From Sipunculus nudus (Eukaryota; Annelida; Sipuncula; Golfingiida; Sipunculidae), in assembly GCA_026874595.1 (NCBI GenBank), contig CM049306.1, positions 14,469,019 to 14,533,018 on the forward strand: a DNA stretch of 64,000 bases, written 5' to 3'. The notes below the pieces were generated by a model. The model was not told the origin of the DNA, ran no database searches, and saw only the letters and a program-made list of their open reading frames with translations. Each line of letters starts with the position of its first letter. Position 1 is the stretch's first letter. The position numbers were made by a program, and so were the translations under genes. This document shows, one piece after another, positions 37,262 through 50,300 of this stretch.

Positions 37262-38046
37262 CTTCATCCTATAACTCATATCTTTGCATGTGCATAATAT
37301 TAAAGAAATGAGTCGATTAGTTTTTGACCTACAGTGCTCACAGTTCTGTCAAGTGAAAATAATGGGGTTAATAAAAGACAAAAAAAAACTGGACAATGAT
37401 ACTAGGTGGCACAATTAGTTTTGAATGCAGGACAAAGCTATCCAAGATTTTTACTTGATTGATTTTTGGACCTATCCATGCAACCTTTCTTGATATATTT
37501 AGGATTTCCAGTGATTTTCACTAGATATGGAAATATTTAAGGTGAAGGTCACTCTCATAGTAAAGGTCATGACCCAAATTTAAATAAACCCCATCCCATG
37601 GCCTATATCTATGTATGTGCATAATATGAAAGAAATTAGTCTTTTAGTTTTTGACTTATAGAGCTCACAGTATTGTAAAGTGGCAATTATGGGGGTATTA
37701 AAAGACACAAAAACAAGAAAAGGAAAATAGGTGCCACCACCATTATAGCTTACAAGACAAAGGTATCCAAGATCTTTGGTCAACTTGATTTCTGAGACTA
37801 TTCCATGCAATCTTTCTTGAGATATTTAAGTTTTTATGTTATTTTGACCAAAAATGAACCAAGTACAGGTCATGACCCAATTTTGAAAAGGCCTTGTTTT
37901 CTCACTCATATCTATGCACATGTAAAGTTTGGTAAAGATCTGTGAAATATTTTTGAGTTATCGCGCAGAAAAGATTTATGTGTGGTGGCAGAAGCCCTGC
38001 AGTGCTAAAACCATAAAATCCCCCAACTTTGTCTGGGGATACAATA
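37262..38046 (+). mobile_element. Family F6-related element, locus 3, with 3' hairpin
   Basis: It starts directly at the F3 end. Two units (~316 bp) are marked by CATATCTTTGCATGTGCATAATAT (37278) and TATATCTATGTATGTGCATAATATG (37603), each later carrying AGGTGGCACAATTAG or AGGTGCCACCACCATTA and AAGCTATCCAAGAT. The end is ATCCCC..GGGGAT (38018-38040), a 6-bp stem with an ACTTTGT loop, then ACAATAA. That matches the 28-kb array terminus. Confidence 0.65.
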
Positions 38047-41000
38047 AATTTTCTCATTTGTAAAGAAAGTCTTCATTCCAAGTCAGCAAAATATCCTTCT
38101 ATATGTCCTGACAAATGAGGGAATGTACTAGATGAGGGAACCGTAGTCAATACTGTTTACATAAGAATTACTAACTTCACCAGTTCAAAAAGTTATAATC
38201 TGAATCAACATTGTAGAAAAAGCTTTGACAAACTGTTCACTCTCTTGAAAAGTCCCAGATTGAATTTATAAAATGCCTTTTATATATCTCTGTCATGTGA
38301 GCAAAACATATTTACTTGTATGAATGATCTACTATATCATCATGTACTCATAATTTTCTTCTTCATTTACAAATACAGAAATTGCATACAAAATGTATAT
38401 TTCCTGATCCTATTTCTGAAATAAGGATTTTAACCCTTCACTGTTCTCACCGTGAAATCTATATTAACATTAAGTTATCATACCCCAGTAATGAGGTGAA
38501 GATGTTCACAAATAAATGACACTGAATCGCAGGGCCAAATGCCTGGTGACAGCAAAATACAAGTGACAGAAAAATAATGAAACAGTCTGTCATGTGTGAG
38601 CTTAGTGATGCTGGGCTGTTCTAGTCTTAAATCTGCTGCTCCTGCTGGTGGACAGTCAGTCCAGCACTGCTCAGGTTCTGACATTTATGACACATCAAGA
38701 AAAGCCTCATGTCAAGTGAATTCACCGAAATATAAGACAGGACGATGGTATATCTTCATCAGTGTCACTGAGAACACAGTAGCAAATTCACAGATGAACT
38801 AGGAACAATCATCAAACTGACAACATATTCCTACTTGGCCTTTTATGATGGTCTTGGGGTCATAAACTTGTGTGCTTCAAAGAACACAATCTAATAATTT
38901 ACTGAAAAAACTTACTGGAGTGTTGAATACAGTTTACTGAAGCATTGTGATCCGTGGGACAAATTACTAAAATGCTCACTTTGGACATAGAAGTGGATAT
39001 TAATTGTTATCAAGAAGTGTAAAACACAAATTTGTTATCCATGGAATTGCTATGATATCAACAGAAACCTATTCAAACAGCCATATAAAAAAAAGTGAGT
39101 TATTGTTGAAACATCAGATCCTTTAAGTACATTACAGTTGGCCCATTGGCCCTGGTCTATTATGTTTACCTGATAATCATTTCAGTCTAATGGGTTTATA
39201 TCTTACGAATGATTAGATCCAGAATCTACAAAGTTCAATTTGGTAAAAGGACCTTCTTCAGCTTCAGTGCTTTCAGAAATTGAAAGGATCATATTTTCAA
39301 GCTTTAGCCTGAAATAACATTATTTGTAGATCTCAGAACAGCTATAACTGCCAAATATGCAGTTCATAAACAAGAGTAAAGAAAATTACAGAGCAGGTGT
39401 AACAAATGTAATGCCAAATTAATAAGTTACATTAAATCTTACCACATGAAATATGGCCATATATCAGTGTGAAACACTGGCTGTCACAGATCTGACATGC
39501 AACAAGACAAGGGGTAGTCACGGTTATGCAATAAAAGTGTCAGTTTCCTGAAATATCAGAAGAATTAACAACCATGAAAAATAATGTGCTCTTCTCAACA
39601 CAACACTCATCAATCAGTCTACATCTTTTGTGTACTTTCTTGATTTCTTTTCTTTACATATGAAAATATTTGGAAAAGAAAGTTGTTTGGAATTCTCTCA
39701 TACAACAACTAATTTATCTGTCCAAAGTAAAACAAGTATGGCACTACTAATACACAAGCCCTAATTTATATGGATTCTATGAATAACTGAACAAAAATAT
39801 TTGTTTAGATATGCTCTTTTGTAAAATTATACACTTCTGCTCAAGTTAATGTGCCGTTGTAAACATTGAGAGCACATTTAAAATTAAAACAGAAGTCCCT
39901 TGAAGGTAAGTTCATAAACAGGGTTTATATTCAAATCATGTATAAAATGTGTACATGGGCCATGCTCCAAGGACCTTTACTGGTTTAATCATGAGAACTG
40001 AGAATGTTACTGAAAGTTTAATCAAATGATTAGTCACATCCTCAACCAAGTTTGAGATGTACACTTTTTTATCATTTTATTATCTCTATCTTGTTAACAT
40101 TAAAATTACTCCTTGTTTATATTCCTTTTGTAGACAGCATAACTTTATAATTATGCTATAATCTAAAACTGAAATGTACATTTTTAAAGGTTATATGAAT
40201 GAGTTTTCTGGCAGAAACATTTACTTTGGATAAAATAGACAATAATGAACAATGAATTGTGCTGATCAGCTGTTGAGGCATTGTCATAACAAATCATTAC
40301 ATAACGCATTATTTACAAGATTAATGGATGTCACCCTAATATAAAAACATTGAGTATATCTGAATATCATCTGGTTTTGAGATACAACCATGTCTAGACT
40401 TATAGATTACACTACAGAAACAATTTATTTATTCAGATATCAAAGAGGATTCACCCAGAAAAGCATATGTCACAAACTTAATCAAACAGAAATGGATTCA
40501 GATGAAGCTTTCTCACACTGAAATTATTATAATATTTTACTGTATGAGTTAATCCTGTATCTCTAGACAGCACAGCATGCACATTCCCATTCATGTCATA
40601 TGTCATAGGTCATGTCATAGAAACTCAAAAGAGGGAATACCTTAATCAGCAATACAGATTATACATGGAAGCTGTATTTGCATATGTAAAGTATCTACTT
40701 CTCAGTAAATATACGGTAGTATCTAGTATATCTTAAGCAGCTGCAAAATGGTGCAGAATGCCAAATGTTACCATATCCGTACCTATATCAGTGTGAATGC
40801 CATTACTATATCCATAACTGTATTTGTTTGAAATTTTAAGTGTCAAAGCTTAAATAAAATATGTCAGTTAAAAGTTTGAAGGACATATATTGACTAAATG
40901 GCATATGAGGGCACCTTTTGTTAAATTGCTTTTGCACCATGGGTTTCCTCAGTATGTCCCACGATAAACTAATTAAACCAGACAGTTATGAGGTAATTAA

Positions 41001-43639
41001 ATAGTCACTGTAAACGATAGTGAAATCAACAGTTCAATTACCATGATGAGTGTCCATAAAAGTTGTGTTTTAGTTATTCAACACAAGCTGTTAGGTTTTA
41101 CTTCAACACAATTATGGGCCCACTGAAGAAACTAATAAGACAAACAAACTGCTTTTTTGTCAGCTTTGAATAAAAGCTGGCTCATTTGCAGAAGTGTGAA
41201 TTATTACAGAAATTAAATGATGACAGAATCAAGGCACTTAACCTTAAATTGATACTTTCAATTTGTCAAAGTTAAAAGTGAAATTAAATATTTGCATAAT
41301 TCAAAACTCAAAATACCTTTCAAAGTTATCTATCTTGAACACATGAATACCAGCCACATCAGATGTATCATCATTTGGTTGTTTCAATAATAACTACTAT
41401 TACCAAATGATTTTTACTCCTCATATTTTCTAATTATTCCACAATATTTTTTTTCAGTTGAAAAATATGACAGGCATATATACATAGCACATCATCCAAA
41501 AACAAAATAATATAACATTATCAGTATGACAGCCAATTAATATTGACAGGTCTAATAATTATCAGCACTTGATACATGTTTTAATGTTGACATGTCATAT
41601 CTCTGCAACCTAACTCTATTATTACATAATAAAAAATATGAAAAACACACTTCAAATTTCAGCATTAAAAATGAATAAGTGAACTCATTAAAACTTAATT
41701 CGATACACAGAGTACAGGCCTATGTTTAGTCAGCTTTGTCACCTAGCAACCAGAAGTAGAAAATCTCTCATTCAGGTAATTAATCAAGAAAAAAGATCCA
41801 AATGACAGTCCATGATCCCCCTCTAATTAACTGACAGGAACTCAATGCCTAACTTTGCAAGGAACTCAAGTGACCAATCAATTAAAATTTGGGAGAAAAT
41901 TAATGTGATTTTTTTTATGATCCAGATGGCAGGAGCATTAATTATATCAAGAAAATGTCATGTGGACTATTCCACAACCTTTGTAGAATCTCTTCAAGTG
42001 TTTACCCATATAAATACATGCAAAGTGTGGGGGTGTCAAGAGGAACAGTGACTATTTGCTGGAAAATAAACAGAAGGCACTTTACATTGATAATTAAAAA
42101 GGTATAAACATGAACACTTGTATTTTTATCATCAGATGTTCCTAATACATGGAGTACCACTATTGAAGTTTTATGGACCAGTCGTTTTAAAAAATGGGTC
42201 ACTCCAGGAAGTATTTAGAAGTAGTGTTATTAAGTTACCTGGAGACAAAATAGACATGAAATCATGTCTCCCACCTGGCTGGGTTTGGTTAGTTCATCAT
42301 TTTGCTGTTACTGACATTTCTTAGTATTGCATCATATACTTATGTATTTAAAGAGTAAGAGAAATGAATGATAATAATATAATCCAACAGTATCTGTATA
42401 TGTAAATGTTTGTGCTCTTTGAGTGCTGGCTATAGGTTCACTTGAACAGGACAAAACAATCAATCAAGTCAATCTAGAAATAATAGTTATTAATTGTTTC
42501 ATCTAAATACATATTCTATAATAAAAAAATGATTAACATATAGTTGTAAATTAAAATCAGGCTAAGAAAGCTAAGAGGGATAAAGATATCTATCTCAATG
42601 ATACATAATCAAAAGTCAGGATCCAGAAGTTGTATATTAAAGAACTTTTATGAAGATATTTTAAACCAATAGTCAAGAAAGTAATACAGTCATATACCAA
42701 AGTGACATTTCACATCTGTAAAGAATAAAAGTGTCACTCATAAATGCAGTATCAAATACCTCAGATGTATGAATTCATAAAATGGCAAATTATTAAAATC
42801 TGGATCAAATCTCTAATTACTGCTTCAGAATCATCAGAGACATGGTAGTTACGAAAACATGTGCGCTTCCAGGTCCAGTGGCCTGCATACCTGCATGTTC
42901 ACAATAGCTGAGTAGGGTCTGAATCCCCGTACAACCTGACATGTTCAGAAGGTTATTTTTCTGTCTTGTATGGATGGTCATAGAGGATGTACAGGTAGTT
43001 TGCTATCAGCTGAGTGCTCTCTAGTTGATGAAGGCTATGTGTAAAAGTGAAGGTTCTAAAACTTTTTCTGACATTTAATTATCCTGTTATTGATGACCAT
43101 GACTAACAGACTCTCTCTGTTTTAAGATGTGATAATCACATTTCAAGCTCTTGTTTTCAGTTATTCATTTCTTATATTAAATTACAGGCAATTAAGCTTA
43201 CCATTGTGTCTCAAGTTATTCTAATCAATGTTACTGCTAAAACATTTAACCCAACAAGATTATTCAGTTAAGTGATATTCAATTTTCAAAACAACAAGGA
43301 TTTTACTGACAGATAAAGATATTTGTTTTGACAGATCTGACGGCCTAATTAAGCAAACAACTGTTTTTTTTACTGTAATGGAGAACAGTTTTCTGATGTG
43401 AAATGAGAGGATATTAGCATATTGGTTTTTCTTAAAAATAACATTATATTGCTTTCACTGGGGTCGGAGGGAAATACCAAAATCAACCAAATGAAAATGT
43501 ACATTGAAGGGATATTTAATGGAGAAATGTGTTCCAATTTAATATTTTAGTGAAATTATTTTATAGCAGAATTAGCTGGCAGTAAAAGCTGGCACTGGAT
43601 TAGTTCATGAAAGATGAATACTAGATGTGTCAGAACGAC
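38047..43639. other. Unassigned AT-rich non-coding stretch
   Basis: I searched both strands by eye for later exons of the phosphatase (CX5R active site, VNLVDQ-like and FDFHEHC-like segments) and recognised none. No delimited repeats. 38590-38700 is a small GC-richer patch without motif. Several intervals (40900-41700, 43040-43620) are rich in AATTA words, as non-coding regulatory DNA can be, but this is not evidence of function. Confidence 0.4.
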
Positions 43640-45012
43640 ATGAATGCCCCCGCCTGGGACAAATTAGAAACATTTGTTAAATTTTGTAAAATTTCTCAAG
43701 TTCAGGAGGTGTTGTATGGTCAAAAGTAAGTCAACAAGGGCAAAATGCAAACTCGATCTGTAACGGGTCATTATTAAGCAACATACCAAAAATCAGGCCA
43801 GTATCTGGAGGCATTGTGAAAAAAAGTCCATACATGAGCATTTTTCATAAAAATTTGTCTTTCATGAAATTTTCTATGTTCAGGATCTGTCATATGGTCA
43901 AAAATAGGTCAACTGGAACGAAACGTGAACTCGATCTGTAAGTGGTCATTATGCGCCCACTACCAAACATTAGGCCAGTATCTGTAAGCATTGCATTGCA
44001 AACTAGAATATTAGCAAAATCTGATAATCAGTTATAAATTTAAATTGGACAGGTATGTACCATGTTTAATAACAATCCACCAAATGGTTCCTGAGATATA
44101 AGCTTTTGAGTGTTTTTGTATAATCAGCTCTAAAACAAAGAAAAATAGGTCAAGGTCACCCATCTTTGCACTTGACCAAGATTATGTTGATATACATCTT
44201 CACTGATGAAATAAAAGTCCAACGGTGAATCCTTTTAGAGATATCCCGCTCACAAGGCCAAAATTGAAAAATCAGATAAAAATTGATTAAAAAATCAGAA
44301 ATTGCAGGTTGCGCCACCAAAATTGTGCAGCAGGTACAGACCATCAGTCCCAATGATCATAGTAAGTTTTGTGAAAATCCACACAATGGTTCCTGAGATA
44401 TAAGCTTCTGAGTGTTTTTCTATAATCAAATCTAAAATGTAGAAAAATTGGTCAAGGTCACCCATCTTTGAACTTGGCTGAGATTTTATAGATATACATC
44501 TTAACTGATAAAAGTAAAAGTCCAACGGTGAATCCTTTTAGAGATATCCCGCTCACAAGGTAAAAGTTAACAGACGCGGAACGGATGGACGCCGGACAAA
44601 CGGACAGACGGACAGCTTGGGTGACTACAATATCCCATCAGCCTATGAGCTGAGGGCTAAAAACGGCAGTACATGTACATTTGTCATGAAAATTTATATT
44701 TTTCATGAAATTTTCTATGTTTAGGAGCCGTAAAAAAATCAAAAGTAGGTCAACCGGGATGAAACGCGAACTCTATCTGTAACTGGTCATTATCTGCCCA
44801 CACATAAAAAATCAGGGTGGTATCTGCAGGCATTGCGGAAAAAAAGTCTGTACATATGCATTTGTTATGAAAATTTCTATTTTTCATGAAACTTTCTATG
44901 TTCAGGAGCAGTCAAATGGTCAAAAGTAGGTCAACTGGGACAAAACAAGAACTCAATCTGTAACTGGTCATTATCTGCCCACACACCAAAAATCAGGCCC
45001 ATATCTGCAGTA
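43640..45012 (+). repeat. ~180-bp tandem array interrupted by F3 copy B
   Basis: Units contain TATGGTCAAAAGTAGGTCAAC, then AACTCGATCTGTAACTGGTCATTAT and AAAAATCAGGCCAGTATCTG. Markers lie near 43753, 43931, 44771 and 44952. The two left and two right units are separated by the F3 insertion at 43993-44664. Removing it restores a unit ('..GCATTG' joined to 'CGG..AGT.TGTACAT'). Confidence 0.8.
43993..44664 (+). mobile_element. Repeat family F3, copy B, nested
   Basis: It begins ..ACTAGAATATTAGCAAAA like copy A, lacks ~80 bp present in copy A after that point, and has two ~302-bp units (markers 44156 and 44458). It ends with GGACAAACGGACAGACGGACAG, AGCTTGGGTGACTACAA and the hairpin plus AAAAA. 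Confidence 0.8.
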
Positions 45013-46029
45013 TTTAGATATCAACAGTCTGCATGTGTCATGATGTGAGGTGCTTATCCACATGTTCACAGGATGGTGTTAGTTCTTCACCAGTTTTTTT
45101 TTTTAAATTTGAGCTATTCCTGCACTTAAAGTTTGAGAGTGCAGTGTATATTCTCTCATTAAACTGACTGTCTAGTTAAAACAAGACATTTAAACAGCTA
45201 AATAGACTGAAATCAATATCCGGCTAATATATAATACAGGGAAACCTTTCCTTACAGAAACCTCTCTATGACAGATACTTAAAGCAGTCCCATGAAAATG
45301 TGGCTTTGGAAGTTGGCAATGTCTCTAATGCTGGCATTTCTCTACTACAGACAAAAGTTCAGGTCCTGCTAGTGTTTGTAACTGGGAGGTTCCACTATAT
45401 TTGAGGAAAAAGTAAAAACAGGATTTCAAATTCAAAAATGCATGATAAAAATAAAGGATAAAAGGAGCTGATCTAAAACAGGACCACTGCATAAGTGCAT
45501 AATATGCCTGTCAAATAATTTGTGACCTTTGACCTCATTCAATATGTGTAAACTTTTCATTGGTAAATATTTACAGTGAGTTTCACTGAAATCCATCAAA
45601 TTATTTGTAAGTCATCACAGCACTGTCTGGTGACATATAACCTCATTAAATATGTGTGGATTTTGCAGAGAATCGAACTCAGGTGAGATATAACATTGCT
45701 TAATATTACTATTTGGTTTCACCAATAGCCATCATATTTCTGGGGCCAAATCACAAAGAAGTCTGGTGACCCCTGAACTATTTAAATAAGCAGGGAATTA
45801 GCCAAGAATAAAACCAAGGGGATAAAATTGATTGGTAAATATTTATTGTGAGTTTGTGAAAATCCATCAAATTTTTGTTAAGTAATCATTGCCACACTAA
45901 AAGTTTATGGCCAGACATTCAGACAGTGCTCATACCATGAAACGACATATCTTAGATGGGTGTGTAGAAAACAAAAATATGTTAAATCCTTATTAAGTAA
46001 TGCTTTTTTTAACAAGTCTGTGAACCTAC
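45013..46029. repeat. Intronic stretch with family F5 units at 45490-45890
   Basis: Repeating text includes TTTGTGACCTTTGACCTCATT, AATATGTGT, GGTAAATATTTACAGTGAGTTTC and GAAATCCATCAAATTATTTG, in about three decayed units. The same text recurs once at 54270-54440. The rest is unassigned. By the splice model this is the intron following the 46141-46030 exon. Confidence 0.6.
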
Positions 46030-46141
46030 CTTTCTCAAGTCGGAGCGGCGGTCGGTACTTTATGCCTGACTGTCCCCAGTACACCGGCACTGATCCTCTC
46101 ACCTGTACGAATGACACGACATGATGCTGGAACTCAAGGAT
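46030..46141 (-). CDS. INPP5F: SAC-domain phosphoinositide phosphatase, internal exon 4 of those seen
   Basis: This 112-nt exon reads ILEFQHHVVSFVQVRGSVPV, then YWGQSGIKYRPPLRLEK. The SFVQxRGSVPVxW block is a hallmark of SAC phosphatases, and the IKYRPPLRLEK continuation fits the Sac2/INPP5F group better than synaptojanin or Sac1 as I recall them. The acceptor is TATTTCAG|A and the donor AAAG|GTAGGT. The exon enters in phase 0 from the 49982-49915 exon and leaves after the first base of a codon. Sac2 enzymes remove the 4-phosphate from PI(4)P on endosomes. The catalytic CX5R motif lies further downstream in the protein and is not seen in this window, so activity of this locus cannot be judged. 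Confidence 0.88.
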
Positions 46142-49100
46142 CTGAAATATGAATTATATATATATAAACAAACTTAAATTTTTTTTCATTAATTAAATAT
46201 ATACATGGATGTAAACTTGTTTCCATTTATTAAATATATAAATAAACAAAAGCATTTTTTCATGGATTAAATATATAAATAAAAGTACATTTTACAGGGA
46301 AACATAAGTAAAGTTGATAGCAAAACTTCTGGAGAACCTGTTGGGTAGACACTCTTCAACTCTATATGGTCACATTAATAAATATATACAGGGTCAATAG
46401 GTATAATTTCTCAGTTTCTCACAAACAGTAGGTGTGATATATATTGAAATATGAATTTTTGCTTGAATTCCTGCAGGCCAGATATTTTGACTCTGTTGTA
46501 TTAAAGGAAAAAAAGTAGGACGGTTCTGTGGAAAACTGTTTTTAATTTAATTTCCCACAAATGATAAAATCTGAGGGAATGTAAGAAATAATGAGGGAAA
46601 GTAACCCTAACAGTTAATTTTCCTTGTGAAAACTGGACAGAGACCAATTACTAACTCACAGAATGATTCATTCGAAACTGAGCTTTAAAAATCAGGTCAT
46701 TGTGAACTTATTTCACAAAGCAGGGCAGATCTGAGCCAAAATTACAGAAATTGTAAATTTGTATTTATAGCAATAAGTTTTAACCCCTTCTGCTTTATGT
46801 AAGGTTGTCACAAAACAACCCCTGTATTGTTCAGATTAATTTTACATTTCAGAAACTTTGAATTTTGACATTCTATATATTAACATTATAGCTGATAACT
46901 CATCAAGTTTCCATTGGATCATTTCAAAAGATACTACAGAGATCCCAAGATAATGGTTAATGACATTTTCATTTAAAATTTTTACCCTTATCTATTGGTA
47001 AAGCCAGGAAAATTAAGTGAATTCAGATAATTATAGTACCTGTGCTATATTTCAGCATGTGTGTACATGCACTGTTTACAATTTATCTGACTTGAGACAC
47101 TGTAGAAATGAGGAACAATAAGGGAATAAGCATCTGGAAGCACCTAGAGCATGATCATGAAATATCTAGGTAATAGGTTAATGAGATATGAGTAATTAGA
47201 TTAAGACTTCTGAAATAAATTGGTTATAAATCTAAATATGACTTGTTCCAAGATATTTAAGACAAAAGTCTTGTTACATTTAAAAAGAAAAATTTAAAAG
47301 AAAAATAATGTTAATTTGAAATAAGGATAAATTTGCAATATCCTAACAGTCCAGGTATAAAAACTAATTAGGGACAGGTGAACTTCAAGGTAAGATGAAG
47401 AAAAAGGTAAAAGTGACAGGTTCACTCATTAAATATGTGTGAAATTAAAAATAATGTTAATATCAAATATGGATCAAAATGGCAACGTTCTACCTTTCCA
47501 GACACGAAAACTATTTAAGAACATGTGAACTTCAAAGAAAGACGAGAAAAAGGTAAAAGTGACACTTTCATTCATTAAATATGTGTGAAATTGAAAATAA
47601 TGTTAATATCAAATAAAGATCAAATGGTAATTTTCTTCCTGTCCAGATAAGTAAACAAATTAAGAACAGGTTAACTTTAAAGAAAAATGAAGAAAAAGGT
47701 AAAGTGACACATTCATTCATTGTGTGTGAAGTGTAATGAAAACTGGTCCCAAATTTGACAAAATGGTAAAATGTAACTTTTAAGTGTGTATTTTTCACAT
47801 ATTTATGCTTATTTAGTTCATTTTTATACTCCTGGAAGCAATTCATTTTGCCATGCATGAGCCTTTGCAGGAAAATCTATGATGAATTGTGTGGTGGTCG
47901 GTCAGTTTTTTAAACAATGTGCAACTTGGTTTTTTTTATATAAAAGATGAAGAGTTTTGAAATTTGTTGTAGCAATCTTTTTGGACACTTCATAAAAATT
48001 TCCTATCAAAAACGTATTTTGAAAATTGGGTGTTGTGATGTCATGGGTGTCATAAAAATTAACATTTTAATAACCAGATGAAAGAAATCAGACATATTCT
48101 AATCATTTCTGGAAATTTTGGAAGTATACTGCAGTTACCATGTCTAATGTACCATTAAAATGTTGTAGCTGACAATAAAACTGATTTTGTTGACTTGCTG
48201 ACAGGACAAGAATACAATTCTACAAATATTCATGTAGGAGTTCTCATGCAAATGAATAATAAATTTAGCATATTTATGGAAGGGTGTTCTTGAAATGTCT
48301 AGATAAAAAAATTAACATGTAAATTGCATATTTGACTTCACAAAGGCAAAAGAGTTCCAGGTGATATTTTAAAGTGGTGTTTTGTATGCCCACAATCAGA
48401 TGAGGATTACTGTGGAAGAGGTTTTGTTAGTGGGTTTTATATTTTCGCACTTTTCGCTGGAGTGTGATTTGAGCAAAATTAAGAACACTCATTATTTCAA
48501 ACACCCTAGACATGTCCACCATTTTTATAAACAAAATTTATTTTGTATGCACAAAAGTCTAGTGTTTGCATTGTAGATCTGGTATACACCCTGGGGGCGA
48601 CTGGCAGGTTGTGATGTTGCTGTGATCAATGCGATCATTCACTTGGAAGACTGCAGCATTCTTGCCTGACACACAGTCATGTGGGTATGGTAATCCCTCT
48701 GTTAGGGTTTCTTGAGTTGATGCTTTGAAGACCTTTGGTACCCCCTTCCATATTTCTTTGATTTGCGAACGAGAGCCAGTTGTTGTTCACACATAGCAGG
48801 CTGTTTCTAGTTAGTAATCACAGTTGTTGTTGAACAATTCTACAACTTACTCATTTGTCAAATAGCTTGTTAGGTGGAAGGTTGGTTGTGTTACAAACCA
48901 ATCTTTTATATAATCATTTAAATAATTAGGATAATTTGATACAAATTGAATACCCGATTCATACTGATTTGCATGAAAATCTGATCTGCACTAATGCTTT
49001 ATAATGAAAAAGGCGCGAAAATTCAGACATGCCAAATTAACCACTTCCACAGTATTAAATATAAATTGGGCCTAGGTGGTGATGAAAATGGGAAACGGTT

Positions 49101-49914
49101 AAATGACATGCATTGTTTTAAGTGAACGCTGAACTGACTGGTGGTGAATCAATTCATATTAAACTACACCTGCTGCTGTATATTTATAATTAATTTACTG
49201 ATTGACATAATTTCAAATTTATATATGGGTAAAATTAGATGCGTAAAGATTATGTTGGATTTTTAAAGCTAAGACATTAGCTTGTCATTTCAAGAACAAT
49301 TATCTTTGAAGATTTCATGTTGCCCTTGTGGAAAAGATTTTTTAATATAGAAAATGAGTTGTGAAGTTACAACTGATTTATTTCTCCTAATTTAACCTAG
49401 CCTACTTTAACATATTAATGTCTCTGTATTTAAATGGAGGTAAAAAAAACATACAAAGTGAGCATGAAATGTTTTCATATATCTTATTAAGCTTGTATTT
49501 CACATACCTCATATATAATCCAGGTCATTATCCAAGTGCCATGTACAGTCCATTAAAATCTACCTGTGTGCCATGTTACCCATGAATTTCTATAGTAACA
49601 GGATGATTATGGTTCCTAAATCGATTAAACTAAAAAAAGTAATAATATTTTTTATTCTAAAGAGATAAACTGAGCAACTGTGGACAGATAGCGATAATAT
49701 TTCATTTAACACTATTAAGTATGGATCACTTTTGGTCTCCTGGTGTGCTGTAACTCAATATGTGAAGGTCACATGGGACTATAAATTCATTAAAAATTTA
49801 TATATCATAACAATGGTTCAGCATATGGAAGATTGGATAGATTTAGCATATGTCAATGTTTACAGTGATTACAACAATCACATGTGAAATGCAACAAATT
49901 ACCAATACTTTTAC
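46142..49914 (-). other. Intron between phosphatase exons 3 and 4 (3773 bp)
   Basis: It is bounded on the minus strand by CAG|GTAAAA and TATTTCAG|. It contains AT-rich sequence, TATA-rich repeats at 46150-46290 (ATTAAATATATAAATAAA units) and the tandem array at 47365-47740. Nothing else recognised. Confidence 0.8.
47365..47740 (+). repeat. ~146-bp tandem array, three units
   Basis: Units share ACAGGTGAACTTCAAaG, GAAGAAAAAGGTAAAAGTGACA, TTCATTCATTAAATATGTGTGAA and AATAATGTTAATATCAAAT. Markers lie at 47380, 47527 and 47672. Confidence 0.85.
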
Positions 49915-49982
49915 CTGCTCTGTCTCAACGTAATTTGCTGTGTTGCCATGCTCATCTACACCACGCCTCTTATACCGAGAGC
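49915..49982 (-). CDS. INPP5F: SAC-domain phosphoinositide phosphatase, internal exon 3 of those seen
   Basis: A 68-nt exon. After completing a split Gly codon it reads SRYKRRGVDEHGNTANYVET followed by EQ. This segment (RYKRRGVDxxGNxANxVETEQ) is highly conserved across SAC phosphatases, just before the SFVQxRGSVPVxW block of the next exon. The acceptor is AATTGTAG|GC and the donor GAGCAG|GTAAAA. Entry is phase 1 and exit is phase 0; both match the neighbours. Confidence 0.92.
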
Positions 49983-50245
49983 CTACAATTAAATTTGAAA
50001 GAAAAATGGTTGATCAACCACTCCTTCAATAAAAGCAAATATTCACCCTTCACCCGAACACACGTTACCTAAAGTAGTCATGTTACCAACAATTTCTGAT
50101 TAAATTTGAAGTAATAATATAGCTGGCTTGAATAGTCTGCCATGCCGACTAATTTTACATTTTAATTCAGTTTTTCTTGCATGGAGCTGTGAAAAATGTG
50201 GGCTGAGGGACTGATGAAAAGATAACTCATGGAATGTTATTTGAA

Positions 50246-50300
50246 ACCAACCCATGGGTCACAGCACTCAGCTGAACATGACACTGTCTGTTAGGGCAAT
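50246..50300 (+). mobile_element. F1 5'-end scrap
   Basis: AACCAACCCATGGGTCACAG, then CACTCAGCTG, matches the F1 opening. Sequence after about 50275 no longer matches copies 1-3. Confidence 0.55.

Noticed and set aside
38478-38802. Overlapping 68-codon ORFs on both strands considered as a further phosphatase exon
   Set aside because: No SAC-family motif and no acceptor/donor pair in the required phase.
41800-41825. CAGTCCATG considered as the complement of a CMDCLDRTN active-site exon
   Set aside because: Flanking codons on the minus strand do not give the C-x5-R-T sequence.
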